In this document: positions 48,219 to 58,991 of the stretch, piece by piece
Layout of the letters: each line of letters starts with the position of its first letter
Numbering within the stretch: position 1 is the stretch's first letter
Assembly: GCA_019188255.1 (NCBI GenBank)
Contig: JAETXT010000011.1
Coordinates: 2,418,001-2,482,000 of the forward strand
Direction: 5' to 3'
DNA length: 64,000 nt
Source: Verticillium longisporum
Taxonomy: Eukaryota; Ascomycota; Sordariomycetes; Glomerellales; Plectosphaerellaceae
Translations under genes and position numbers: made by a program
Notes under the pieces: generated by a model
The model's input: only the letters and a program-made list of their open reading frames with translations
The model's database searches: none
What the model was told of the DNA's origin: nothing

Positions 48219-49673
48219 TCAGAAGAGGGCAACAGCCAGAGCAGCTGCGAGGACAATGGCGCTGAACGACATCGACGAAGCGCTGCCAGGAGCAACCTCG
48301 ACAGGCTCGGTTGAAGTGGGCTCGGGTGTAGGGACAGTTCCGTTGGCAGCATGAGTGGGAATGGCGGAAGCGTGGGTGAGGGTGGTAGATCCAACGAGAG
48401 TGGTCTCGATGTGGACCGACGACGGCGCGCTGGCAGTGGGGGCCGGCACGGGGACAGGGACGGGGACGCCATCGGAGGGTACCTCGCCGTTGTCATCACC
48501 ATCGTGGTCATCAGACGAATCCGAGGGAACGGGGACAGGTACAGCCTCGCTCGTCTCGGTAGGAGCAGGACCAGCGGTGTGCTCATCCTCGTCGCCCTGT
48601 ACGGGTTCGCCGGGAATGGGGGCAACGACGGTCGGCGTCGATACTGGAGCAACGGCGGTGGCAGTCGATGCAGTAGCAGAGATGGCGGTCGTGGCCCGAA
48701 CCGTGGAAGATGAAGAAGTAGAGCCAGCGGCGTCACAAGACAGATCGTACAGGGGCTTGGTGGTCAGATCAGGGCCGATCACACCGAAGCTGGGATTGGG
48801 GGTTCCAGGACTGTTGCGGAAAGAGTACCACCAGGTGTTGGTCTCGCCGAACAACGGGCAGCCGACTTCCTGGTAAAAGATCTCGGCGTTTTCGGGCGAG
48901 GGGACAGCATTGCCAACAGTGTCGCCGCTTGTGGGCCAGCCAGTCTCTGTGATCCAGATGGGCTTGCCGCCGACGGCGTTACGGGTGCGCTGGAGAGCAC
49001 TGTCGAAGAGAGCCTTGCCGTTGGAGATGTCGTTGTCCTGGGTGTCCTCGAAGTATGCGTAAGCGTCGAAGCCAATCCAATCGGACGCATCAATGACGGC
49101 CTGATTGCTACTGTTGTCCCAAGCATTCCAGGTGTCGACGTGGCCTAGAGGGTAGGCGGCAAAAGAAGTGCCCTCGATGACATCCCGGACCTGATTGAAG
49201 TAATCGACGAGAGTGTTGGGGTTGGCACCCGGGTTCTCGTTGGCGGCGATGCCAGTGGGCGAGTTGCGGTACAGGTCCTCGCTGCCGATGGAAATACCGG
49301 CAATCAGGCCATCGAGCTGATCGCCATACTCCTCGATGGTACGGCGTAGGGCAGCAATCTCGTTACTGAAAGCCTCTGAGCCCGCGGGAGCCCACAGACC
49401 CAGCAGGAGGCTGGTGCGGGTGTCAACGGCGGCTTGGATAGCAGCGATGGGGTCGTTGGTCGTGCCGGCCTGCACCATGGTGTACAGACGGGCACTGTTG
49501 AATGCTCCGTTGGTACCCTCAAGGTTCTGGGCTGTCTCGAACTCGTCTGTGAAATCCTGGAGAGACTTGGGTCGGCCATCCGTGAAGACGTTGCCATAGT
49601 TGAAGCCTTGGAAGGCAGCTTGAGCCGACTGAACGGCGGCCAAGAGGGCCGCGCCGCTTGTGAAGGAACGCAT
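48219..49673 (-). CDS. eglC homolog: GH17 glucan endo-1,3-beta-glucosidase with GPI-type tail, 484 aa
   Basis: Cell-wall-bound hydrolase or transglycosidase acting on beta-1,3-glucan. Single exon. I start at ATG 49,673 (MRSFTSGAALLAAV) because it begins a clear signal peptide cleaved near residue 19; the upstream extension has no ATG. The catalytic barrel covers about 20-310, with acid/base Glu near 132 in ISIGSED and nucleophile near 243 in WITETGWP. WWYSFRNSPG closes the barrel region. A long Ser/Thr/Pro/Val linker with PVPVPVP runs carries likely O-glycosylation. The last 20 residues form a hydrophobic GPI-anchor signal (SFSAIVLAAALAVALF) after small residues GSAS. This layout matches fungal EglC-type enzymes. 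Confidence 0.92.
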   Translation of the reverse strand: MRSFTSGAALLAAVQSAQAAFQGFNYGNVFTDGRPKSLQDFTDEFETAQNLEGTNGAFNSARLYTMVQAGTTNDPIAAIQAAVDTRTSLLLGLWAPAGSEAFSNEIAALRRTIEEYGDQLDGLIAGISIGSEDLYRNSPTGIAANENPGANPNTLVDYFNQVRDVIEGTSFAAYPLGHVDTWNAWDNSSNQAVIDASDWIGFDAYAYFEDTQDNDISNGKALFDSALQRTRNAVGGKPIWITETGWPTSGDTVGNAVPSPENAEIFYQEVGCPLFGETNTWWYSFRNSPGTPNPSFGVIGPDLTTKPLYDLSCDAAGSTSSSSTVRATTAISATASTATAVAPVSTPTVVAPIPGEPVQGDEDEHTAGPAPTETSEAVPVPVPSDSSDDHDGDDNGEVPSDGVPVPVPVPAPTASAPSSVHIETTLVGSTTLTHASAIPTHAANGTVPTPEPTSTEPVEVAPGSASSMSFSAIVLAAALAVALF

Positions 49674-51130
49674 GATGGAGAGTTTTGCGCAGTTCAAAGC
49701 TACCGTCAACTTCTGACGTGTTGTGGAAGTACGGTAGTGTCTGTGATGGGGAGGACCGTGAGGTCTGAAAGTTGTCTATCACTGCTCGAACGAGAGACGA
49801 CAGTGAAACCTGAAAGAGGCAAAAGAACTGTCCAGAAATTGATGGGCAGTTTATGAGGGGATTCAAAGGTGAAGAGAATGCAAGAAACGATAGGATCGGA
49901 ATCTGGAAGGCTAAAGGATGCTGTCAATGGGGAAAGCACAAAAATAAGAACATCCCAATGACGAAGCCCCAAGGTGGATGGGTCCAGCGGAGGTTGACAG
50001 AGCCGAGGAAAACAGCGTTCTCGCCAAGAGCCCGTTTGCCGCCATCGCGGAAAGCTCAAGCCTGGGCAGTCTTGGTGACCTCGATCCTTAACTGGCTGGA
50101 AGGGCATGGGGGCGATGATCAACTGGATGTGGTGCTTCAATGCAGCTCGAAGTCGTTTGTACGGACACGAGAGAAGTGGCAAAGAGCGACCCCACCCATC
50201 CCACCATCGTCTCCATCGCGCCCCATCGGTCGAAGCCCCCAAAACAACCTTGGATGGCCAAAAAAAGGCATTGCCCCTTGTTGCTGTGCTGTCGGGGCGA
50301 AACATCGACCCAATGGGAGCAAGACGGGTAGGGCATCCTTGCGTTGTCTCTACCAGAGAGCCAAAGAATCGGCGGAAAAGCCGTCCGTAGCTCGACCGCA
50401 GACGTACCGCGCTGGGAATACGATATCGTACAGCCATGTCGTCATTCGTCTGGACAGATAGACCTCCCCCGCATCAGGTCAAGAGACACTATTGAAAGCT
50501 CGCCGAGTCTTGAAGTTTTGAGAGCGAGAGCGAAAGCCAAGTGATGCCTGATGCCTCATGCGCTCGGCTGATTAGTGGCATGATTGCCACTCGAATGAGC
50601 GCGAGGTCCGACGTTGCGTGAGCAACGGGTAAAACTCCTTGTGCCTGTTGACTTACCTGATCCGGCGTGCCACGCAACTCATCTGTCATGCAGGTACAAT
50701 AGCGGCTAAACAGACTTTTCCTGTAGGCGGACTCGTCGGCTTGGTCTCTGCGCCAAAGTCGTCACTAGAAGATCGTCGAATGGCGATGAATTCGTCGGCA
50801 GACCATCGCGCCTATTACAGACAACCAGACAACACATCGGCTCCCGGTACATCCGTTAGCCGTCATGTCGGCACGCACAGTCACGCTTTGAATGACTTTG
50901 AGGCGTCTTTAACTCAAGGTTTCACCGCGGACGGCTCGCTACTACCCGCTTACCGTCCGCCCGCACCTGTGATGAGACGTAATGTGCAGCCTTTTCTATT
51001 TCATGTGAAGTGAAGATCGCTCATTTGATCGCTCCTAAGGTTGCATTGGGTATCTTTCTGTATGCTTCACTGTCGTCCCTATTCGTATCGTGTCATCTCG
51101 TCGTGCTTGCTCGATCGGACCCTACCATAA
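49674..51130. other. intergenic between GH17 gene and Tsc1
   Basis: The first part is the promoter of the minus-strand GH17 gene, the last part the 3' region of Tsc1. Overlapping frames of 60-240 codons are present without motifs; none is supported. Confidence 0.5.
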
Positions 51131-54100
51131 TCAAACAAATCCTCGTATGCCGCGGATTCCTGCTGACTTCTTTTCTTTCTTGTCGCCGTCTTCCCTCTTC
51201 TTACCCTTCTCTTCCTTGCGCATCCGATTCTGAACACCCCCTGCGTTTTGCTGTCAGTGAAACTTCACGCCAGACTCGGAGGCATATACTCGCCTCGACC
51301 GTAGATCCGCTGGTCCGGGCTCGCATTGCTTCCTGACCCTGCCCCCTCTGTACCCGGCGATGTAGACACCGTGGGAACTGGCGTTGAGGGTTTCGTATCG
51401 AGTGCCGGTGTCGTGTTGAACGATGATGTTACCGGGTCGAGATAGTCCGGGTCGGAAAAACCCCGATGTGGCCTTGACCTCACATTGACCGGGCTACTTG
51501 AATGCGTCGACCCGTCGTCCCCCTCCATGCGGAAAGGAAATTCGTTGCGGCCTTGCGACGTGACAGAACCTACCGCCAACTTGCCATCCTCATATTGGGA
51601 CTGCAACACGGTAAACCTCCTCATGAGGTTCGTGTATTGCTTCTGCAGCTCAGCCTGTTTTGCTCGGCTGGCCGCAAGGGCACTCTCCGCCGTTGTCTCG
51701 TCGCCGGCGGTGACTGTACGTCTGGGTCGTCGCCCTTCCTGTGCCTCTGCTAATTGCATCGTGAGAGCAGCAATCTGAGACTGGCAGAGCTTCTTGGTCT
51801 TCTCAAGTTCTCTCTCCTTGGACGCAAGTTTGAGGTCTAATATTTCAGAGCGGTTCTCGGACTCGGCAGCTGATTTCATCGCCGTCTGTCTCTCTACCTC
51901 CTTGGCCTGAAGATCACGCTCTGACATGGTGAGTCTGTCAACTTCAGCCTTGAGACGCGAGATCTCGGCTGCCTCAATCTCAACAGATTGCATGTTCTGC
52001 CTAGAGTTCAGTTCCTTCACCTCGGCGTCGCACACAATCTTGCGGAGCTTCTCGCCCTCCTGCTTTGCGCTCAGCAGCTCTCTACGCAAAGACTCCTCTG
52101 TCGTCTTGGTCTTTTTCGACTCTTCCCTCAGTGTACGAAGCTTTGCTGACAGGTCAGATTCCCATTTCTTGGCTAGAGTTCGACTCCTTTCAGATTCCTT
52201 TCTGACCTGCATCTCCGCCTTCTTCGCATCATCAAGTCTGTTTCTCAGATTGCGGTTCGCCAGGATAAGGTGCTGCGCCTCGGCTTCGCTTGCAGCTTCG
52301 CGAACTTGCTTGCGCCGCAGCTCACCAATGTGTGCCATATGTTGCTGCTTCAGATATCTTTCAAAGTTCAGATCGTTCTGCAGCAGCATGACCTGCCGCT
52401 GCAAATGGGCTGATTGTGTTTGAGTTCCAGCAAGAGATAATGGCGATGGGACCACTGGCGCGGGCGTTGGTGCGTGGCTCGGGACGTGACTTGCCAGGCC
52501 TTCTGGGAAAGAATCGGCATGGCTTAGAGCCAACGATGGCACGCTATCATTTGCCAGAGATTGATGCAAGCCTGACTTGATGGCCTTGTTGGATTGTATC
52601 ATATCTTGCAGGTGCGTATGCGAATTGGACACAATGAGATGAGGAGGGAGTGTCGGGCTGTCTCCGTCAACTCCGCGGCTTCGCGTATCCGTAGAATCTT
52701 TGTTGGAAAGATGGCTTGATTGAGATGGCTGCCGCTGGACTGTCGACTGTATCCTGCTGCTCGCCTGCGATTCGCGCCCCGTGTCCTGCGGATTTCGCCA
52801 GCTGTCAATATTCGAGTCTGGACCTGAACCACTGAGAAGTGCAGGATCAAGGCCTTCGGACCCATCACTAAAGAAAGAACTGGCAGCCCCTGCAGTCTGA
52901 GCTGCAGGCATGAGCTCACTTGAGACTGTGTCGGTGGGCAGTCGGAGAGCCATGCAGTCAGCCACCAGCTCAGCCGGCTCGCAGTTGAGCCAACGCCCAA
53001 GGTCTATTTTTCCGAGTCTATCGTGAGAGTATAAAAGTTGGGATGCAAGAGGTGACTTTGTCGAAACCTCTCTGATCGATCGCGAATCTCGGTCGGCTGA
53101 ACGTCGACCTCGTCAGACTCGGCGGCATTGGCATGCCTGAGGTAGCGCTGGGGCTTTCTGATATAGTCTGTAAAGTTGAGAGGGTACATTCCATACAAGA
53201 TGGTGAAGTAGCTTGCGAGATGGCGGATTTCGAGATCGTCCGACTCCGCACAAAAGTCGAGGCTTCCCATCCGGAAGCGGATGTGAGGCTTCTTGCGTCA
53301 TTGTCCTCCGAAGCTGCCTCAACAGTGCCAGTGCGCTCATTGTCCCAGAAAAGCAGTCTGGCGTAGATGTTGAACAATATCGGCAAAAAAGGAACAAGTG
53401 AGCTCGGCATATGAGGGAGGATCATAATCAGAGTCGTGATCGCTAAAGAAACTGCAGTGGTCGAGGTATCGTGTTGGAGGCAACGAAGTAAGTTTCCAAA
53501 AAGAGGTGTCTGTAAGATCAAATGCAAGTGTGGAGGTTGTTTCTGAATGAAGTCGCACAGCATCCTCGCTGATCTGCTCCGATACTCGCTCTTAACAAAA
53601 TACTTGTCGATGAGTAGAAGGAAATCCTGGCTTTGGTCAGCAGGTCGCTCCTAGATGGTTGTCCGAATGATCGAAACGGACCTTGGGTTTCTTTTTGCCC
53701 CATGCAATCAAGCCTTCTCGCATGGGACGTTCGGTGGAACCTCCTCCAATATCGCTCTCGTCGCCCTGCGAGGATTCGATGGGACGATGCTTGTCCATCC
53801 AGGCAAGATAGAGGCGTTCCGCAAAGGGGTTCACAGCACCGTCTGCCTTATTTTCCTGCTCATCAACATCTCCCATCATCAGTAAGTCCATGGTGCCTGC
53901 GGCCGACTCCGCCAGTAGTCCTTTCTCATGCACGGCGTTCATCTCGACAGATTCGCCCATGATGTCCCACCAGTGAAACAGTCGGGCCGGGGTGCGGATC
54001 ACGGTCACGAAGCGGCGGAAGATAGCGATGAAGCTGGCATATCGTGACGGCTGGCCTGCAACATGGCTATTGTATATGACCTGCAGTTCATCGTGCAGCT

Positions 54101-54436
54101 TCTCGGAGGTTTGATCGTCAAATTTCTCATGCTTGTCAAGGTACGCCTCAATGGCTTGAGTGAGCTCGTCCGGGAGGGGGAGTGTCGGCGCATTGCTGTA
54201 GTAGGCGTTGATGGCCTTAGAGAGGTCTTTCAAGGAGCTACAGATATCCTTGTTAGCTTGTGCGTACCACATGCGTGTCCTACACCGCTGAAAGACCAAG
54301 CTTGTGGTCGATGATGGGTCTTGGTGAAGCTCTGTTACAGCTCGAAGCTCAAAGGGGGCCGAGACGGAATATCGCGCATGTGCGGTAGGTAGGACTGGAA
54401 CAAGAAAACCGATGCGACTTACCCAGAAGACGCCAT
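51131..54436 (-). CDS. TSC1: Tsc1 (hamartin) homolog, about 1,004 aa; two apparent frameshifts
   Basis: Scaffold of the TSC1-TSC2 complex, which restrains Rheb and TORC1. Exons (minus) 54436-54423, 54237-53682, 53626-51294 and 51240-51131. The tiny first exon encodes MASSG, joined to SLKDLSKAINAYY. The hamartin helical N-domain continues with PPHLHLILQTPLF, LPHMPSSLVPFLP and YIRKPQRYLRHANA. A long coiled coil spans about 600-835. The tail is basic, KGKKREDGDKKEKK then GIRGIRGFV. The frame breaks at plus-strand A4 (53,252-53,255) and T5 (53,007-53,011); one extra base at each restores continuity and makes the total divisible by three. The last intron (51,293-51,241) fits best with a GC-AG boundary, yielding the family-like GRGGVQN. 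Intron 2 has an atypical GTCCGT donor. Confidence 0.85.
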
Positions 54437-55369
54437 GGTACAGGTCTCACGGCCTCATAGGGCCGGCTGGCAACGAGAAGACTGAGGTCGTAAGTGCGTG
54501 GTCCGAAGGGTGACATGCAACAGTTAGACGACAAATCTGCTGATGTTGCAGGGCAGCTCGGCAGGTCGCATGGACCACCCAGAGCTTGCCAGGCAAGCCA
54601 GGCCACTCTAGGGCTGCTAGGCCAGGCCAGGCTTCCGCGGGCGGGGCTACGAGTGCAGGCAAGCAGGCACGGGTGACGGGTCCGGTGGAGCGCGATGAGC
54701 TGCAGGCAAGAGCAGGTGCCGGCGCTCCACATTGCCCACCCGTCCTTGCCGCAGGCGGCCCAGTTTCTGTAGCTGTCTCAGCCCGTCGCGGTGCAGTGTG
54801 AGCTCACTTGGGTTTACCCCGCATTCTGAGTAGCAATGTTTGTCGCATGACCCTAGAAACACACCACTGGACCGCCGGGGTAGTGCATCTCACGCTGTAG
54901 GAGGTGGGTCCTGGCATGACGGAAGGCACCACCGATCCCTGAGCTACTGATGCTGCTTCTGCTGCTTGCTGTCGCTCTCTTGCTGTAACAGACGGTGCAG
55001 GACCGTTGCCGTTGGTCAAGCTTCCCCTCGAATGCATTTGGGAGCTACGAGTAGCTGTCCTAAAGCTCAGCTATTACGCCTTTGGTAGATCTGCCCCTCA
55101 CCTCAGGTCACGGGGAGGTCACGGGTCTTCCACTCTCGACTCGATCTTCTTTCCTACTTCTTCCCCTCCTCTCCGGCCGTTTCTGCTCTTCTTCCTTTCC
55201 CCCTCCCATTCCATCATCATCACACACTCATCAACTGTCTGTTCTACTGCACCCAACATCTCGAGCTACTATATACCCAATTGACGCGGTATATCTTTCC
55301 TAAAGCCCTCAAAGTCTTGACACACTTCCCCCACTGCAACACTCACCAACCCCACCAAATACCGGCACG
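54437..55369. promoter_or_regulatory. divergent promoter region, Tsc1 / DJ-1-like gene
   Basis: A 933-bp spacer between two head-to-head genes, so it must serve both. The DJ-1 side (55,130-55,369) is strongly C/T-rich, typical of fungal leaders. No specific operator is recognised. Shared regulation is only inferred from the arrangement. Confidence 0.5.
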
Positions 55370-56426
55370 ATGGCAACCAAGACTTCTGCAGTGGCGGACG
55401 AGCCGATTGAGGTTCTGTTCGCCCTGCACCCCAACTTCAACATCACTGACTTTGCCGGTCCTCTCGAGGTCTTCGCGACTGCCAACTACGAGAATGACAA
55501 GTGTAAGTGCTCAGCTCAATCCCCTGACAAGCAAGTGTGGCTGTCAAAACCCTATCCCTTGACCCCTCTCTTGGACCCCGCATTCGTGACGATCACCTCG
55601 CATACAATGGCCAACCAATAGCTAACTGTACGTCCAGCTACCACGGCTTTCGAGTGCACCGTGGCCGCTGCCGAGCCCAAGGTCATGTCCGAGCAGGGCG
55701 TCTTCATTGGCTCTCAGATCTCCTACAAGGAGGCACACGAGCGCCTGAATGACTTCGATGTTCTCGTCGTTGTCGGCGGCGGCACTGATGCCGTCATTAA
55801 AAGTGAGGCTGAACCCCTTCAGCTCATCGATGCCTACTCCGAGCTTCAGCAGAAGGACACCATTCGCGAGCGTACCCTTCTTTCCATCTGCACCGGCTCT
55901 CTCTTCCTGGCCAAGCAGGGCATCCTCGCCGGCTTGTCGGCTACCACCCACCCCGACTTCCTCACTACTTTTGAGAACCTCTGCAGCAAGTCTGCGCAGA
56001 AGACTCTCGGCGAGCGCACCGACGTCATCGAGAGCGCTCGCTACGTCGTGAACAACCTCCGCTTCGACATTGGCGACGAGGACGAGAACCCCTACATTCG
56101 ACGTACATCCGACGCTGGCCGTCGCCCCTCCAATGCCCGGTATGCCCCGAATATGACCTCACAACATAGGTTCGCGTACTAATAATCACAATAGAAAGGG
56201 CAGCATTTCCTTCCAGGGCTCAGCAAGACGCGAATCCGTTGCTCGTCGCGCAGCGATGCGCCTCGGCGGTCTTCGCGTTGTCACGAGCGGGGGAGTCAGC
56301 GCTGGCATAGATGCGGCTCTATACCTGGTCAGCGCTCTCATCTCGGAGGAGTCGGCTACCGAGGTGGCCCGCGTGATGCAGTGGAACTGGGTTAAGGGTG
56401 TCGTCGTTGACGGCCTTGATGTGTAG
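55370..56426 (+). CDS. DJ-1/PfpI-family (GATase1-like) protein, 288 aa
   Basis: Cytosolic flavodoxin-like alpha/beta protein; members include isonitrile hydratases and stress chaperone-like enzymes, and the exact activity is unknown. Exons 55370-55502, 55638-56139 and 56195-56426. The N-terminal strand is IEVLFALHPNFNITDFAGPLEVF and the Rossmann turn is DVLVVVGGGTD. The nucleophile elbow LLSICTGSLFLA places Cys near 129, with ATTHPDF at about 146-152, a pattern typical of the isonitrile-hydratase/GlxA-like branch. The closing VTSGGVSAGIDAALYLV helix lies near 241-257. Between residues about 185 and 238 there is an extra Arg/Ser-rich segment (RRTSDAGRRPSNAR, RRESVARR) crossing intron 2, which I do not expect in this family. 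Intron 2 has a perfect TACTAATAAT branch-site context. Confidence 0.83.
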
Positions 56427-56974
56427 ATTATAGACAGCGAGGCGAACAAGGAGCAGCCCCAAGAGGCTCGCTATGGGTATGGTTATATTTTTTGAAGGAT
56501 CTTAACGCCTTCTCCGTTTGCTATAGGAATGAATGCTTGGCTTGAGATCTTTTTCTTTTCCTGTCGATGACCTTTCCTTGTGATGCCTGATCCACGACGA
56601 AGCCGCACTTGACTGACGTCCTTCGTGTAAGCCAGCCAATTCAAGCAGCTCTTGCTCGGCAGCTGGGTCATATTTTCAGCGAATAGTGATGTCAATCAAA
56701 GCCTCGTAAATTGGCAATCGAATTGCATCGGGTATTAGGTCCTGCTATCCTGAGTTTTTGCAATGTCAAGCGGCTTGTACCAGTCTGACCAAGAGAGGTG
56801 GGGTGAGAAGGAGGTACGCTTACATAACCGGATTTTCGTGGCTCCTTGGTGGGCCCCGCTGAACCAATCAACGCGACAAACAAAGACTCCCTGAATTTTT
56901 GGCTGTCTGGATCACATCGAAGCAGCCGATTGCCAGGCCGTCGACGTCGTGCTGAACACCTCATCCATCACAAC
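56427..56974. other. intergenic
   Basis: Spacer between the DJ-1-like gene and the uL23m gene, same strand; promoter of the latter. No other feature recognised. Confidence 0.5.
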
Positions 56975-57594
56975 ATGTCGCAACCAGCAAAAGCGCTAGT
57001 CAAGGCGCCTTTCCGCCTGGGAAAGAAGAATGTTTTCCTGTACGTGTTGTTCCCACGTACCCTCTGTCCCTTCTCCAGCTCAATCTGACGGACCTGTAGC
57101 CCGAACCATGTAATCACCTTCCACCGAAAGGACCACAACCCCCCAAACTGGGCCACCTTTGAGGTCCCCCTGCGATTCAACAAGTTCGACATTCGCGACT
57201 ACCTTTGGAACCTCTACGGCGTCGAGACGACTGCCGTCCGCAGCTGGGTCAACATGCCCCCTGTTGAGCGTAAGCTTGACGGCGCGGCGCGGCCTACCAC
57301 CCTAAGTCGATCAAGTTCATGACCGTCGAGCTCACGCGGCCGTTTGTGTGGCCCGAAGTGCCCGAGGACCTGGAGCCCTGGAACAAGAAGCTGTGGGATG
57401 CGCGCGAGAAGCGCCAAGCGGACCAGAACATCACAAGGAACGAGCAGGCATCGGGCAAGCTCAAATACCCCAGCAAGGAGCCCATGACCAGCCACCGCCA
57501 GGCGGTGAAGGAGAGGGCGGAGATGCTGCTGAAGGGACAGGCCGAGTGGAAGACGGATGCGGTGCTGGACGAGAAGTGGGAGAAGCAGGCGTGA
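56975..57594 (+). CDS. MRP20 homolog: mitochondrial large-subunit ribosomal protein uL23m; one apparent frameshift
   Basis: Ribosomal protein at the exit of the mitoribosomal peptide tunnel. Exons 56975-57039 and 57100-57594; intron 57,040-57,099 joins NVFL to PNHVITFHRK. The core reads EVPLRFNKFDIRDYLWNLYGVETTAVRSWV, the usual uL23m fold, followed by MTVELTRPFVWPE and a charged fungal extension. The frame is lost at CC (57,293-57,294): the upstream frame would end in a stop after about nine more codons, while the next frame continues with YHPKSIKFMTVEL. One extra C gives a 186-residue protein with correct total length. A GTAAGC at 57,270 tempts as a donor, but the 37-nt intron would leave the wrong frame. 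Confidence 0.83.
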
Positions 57595-57726
57595 TGGAGG
57601 CCGGGAATGCGGCGGGCGAGGGGGAGAAAGATGTATCATACTGGCCATGCAAGGCGTGGGTTGTACAACACGTGTTTCAAGCTTGGGAACATAGAATAAG
57701 GCGAATTTTTTCTCGAACCGTTCTCC

Positions 57727-58791
57727 TCACTTATCGTGGGGTGCCCTTGGGGTATGTGTGGCAGTATCGGCCTCGTATGAGGTGACCCATTGGTTTCGCT
57801 CTTGGAAGCGAAGGGCCTCGTTTCCCCAACTCCACCACCCGGCTGTAAGGTTCCTCGCAAACACCTCGAGACCAACGAACCCTTGTGGGAGCACGTCGTC
57901 AAAGACGGGGCGGAGATTAGGCTTCCTTGAGTGGATGTCCGGTACTGCGAGCAATACCCTCTGCGGTACCTTGGCCCGGCTTCCAATTCGTCTGGCAATG
58001 AGCAGCCGCTCCCAAGGCTTCCTCCAGGTCGAATCGAGATCAAACATTGGCTGCCCTGTTGACGTGATCTTGAGCCACGTCCATTCGGTGACAAGCTCTA
58101 GCCCCCATTCGGTGAGCATACCTGTGCCACTGGCGGTCAACAGCTCAACAAGGCTGGGTTTGTTGGTGACCCAGACGGCGACAAGTCCATCTGCGGCCAG
58201 ATGAGATGCAACGGGAATCTGGGACAGCAGAGATCTTGTCGCCGCTATCGTCGATGCGGTGGCATAGCCATCGCGTTTCCGCTTCACGGATCGATTAGGC
58301 CAAGGAGGATCGAGAAGTATGAGATCAAAGGGTGGCGCCTCTTCGATGAAATTTCCTCTCTTTTCCTCTACGGAACCGTCCAAATAGTGACTTTTGATCG
58401 GGATGAAATGAGTGAATTCGTCTTCAGACAGAGCCGCGGTCTCATTCTGCCGCGTGATTCGAGAAAGACAGAATGGGCCCGTGTGATGCTCCAACAGCAC
58501 GTCGAGCGCCCCCTTTACGGCTGCTCCTGTCATGAGATCTGCCCATAAAGCCGAGGGCTCTAGGCCATGGCGTCTGATGTCGGCATCCTTAGGTTCTGGC
58601 GTCGGGAACGGGGCTGAGATGGGCACGCCCGAGAGGATGCGGTGTGGTGGGGCTTGGCCCGGCAGGACCTGAGCTTCCTCGAGAGATCTTGGTATATCCA
58701 GGAGAAAAACCGACTTCTTTTCATCCTGAAATAAGATACAAGACCTGCTGTCTAGCTTATCTGAGGCTAGCATCGATTCTGACGCCGACAT
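57727..58791 (-). CDS. METTL4-like: MT-A70 family adenine N6-methyltransferase, METTL4-like, 354 aa
   Basis: S-adenosylmethionine-dependent N6-adenine methyltransferase; METTL4 relatives act on U2 snRNA or DNA, and the substrate here is unknown. Single exon. The catalytic DPPW lies at residues 161-164 (FDLILLDPPWPNRSVK). Further on are LVAVWVTNKPSLVELL, ELVTEWTWLKITSTGQPMF and KPWERLLIA, which match the METTL4 branch, then FARNLTAGWWSWGNEALRFQ near the end. The N-terminal 150 residues carry no recognised domain. The gene runs tail-to-tail with the uL23m gene, with only 132 bp between stop codons, so 3' regions probably overlap. Confidence 0.88.
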   Translation of the reverse strand: MSASESMLASDKLDSRSCILFQDEKKSVFLLDIPRSLEEAQVLPGQAPPHRILSGVPISAPFPTPEPKDADIRRHGLEPSALWADLMTGAAVKGALDVLLEHHTGPFCLSRITRQNETAALSEDEFTHFIPIKSHYLDGSVEEKRGNFIEEAPPFDLILLDPPWPNRSVKRKRDGYATASTIAATRSLLSQIPVASHLAADGLVAVWVTNKPSLVELLTASGTGMLTEWGLELVTEWTWLKITSTGQPMFDLDSTWRKPWERLLIARRIGSRAKVPQRVLLAVPDIHSRKPNLRPVFDDVLPQGFVGLEVFARNLTAGWWSWGNEALRFQERNQWVTSYEADTATHTPRAPHDK

Positions 58792-58991
58792 TTAGTGCAA
58801 CAGTCAAACTCCCGGAGGAGCTGCTGATGACGAGTTGCTGGTGGTATTGCCATCCGGTGGTCGTAGATACTAATTTGGGAATCGAAAACCAGAATCAGAT
58901 CGTCCAACACATAAACTTGATGATAAAAGGCTAACTGTATTACGTAAGAAGAAACGTTGGTTTGTGGGTATCTTGCGTTCAACCATGCTCT

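Noticed and set aside
50639..51013. 124-codon plus-strand frame downstream of Tsc1
   Set aside because: No motif or homology that I recognise, and it sits in a short 3' spacer.
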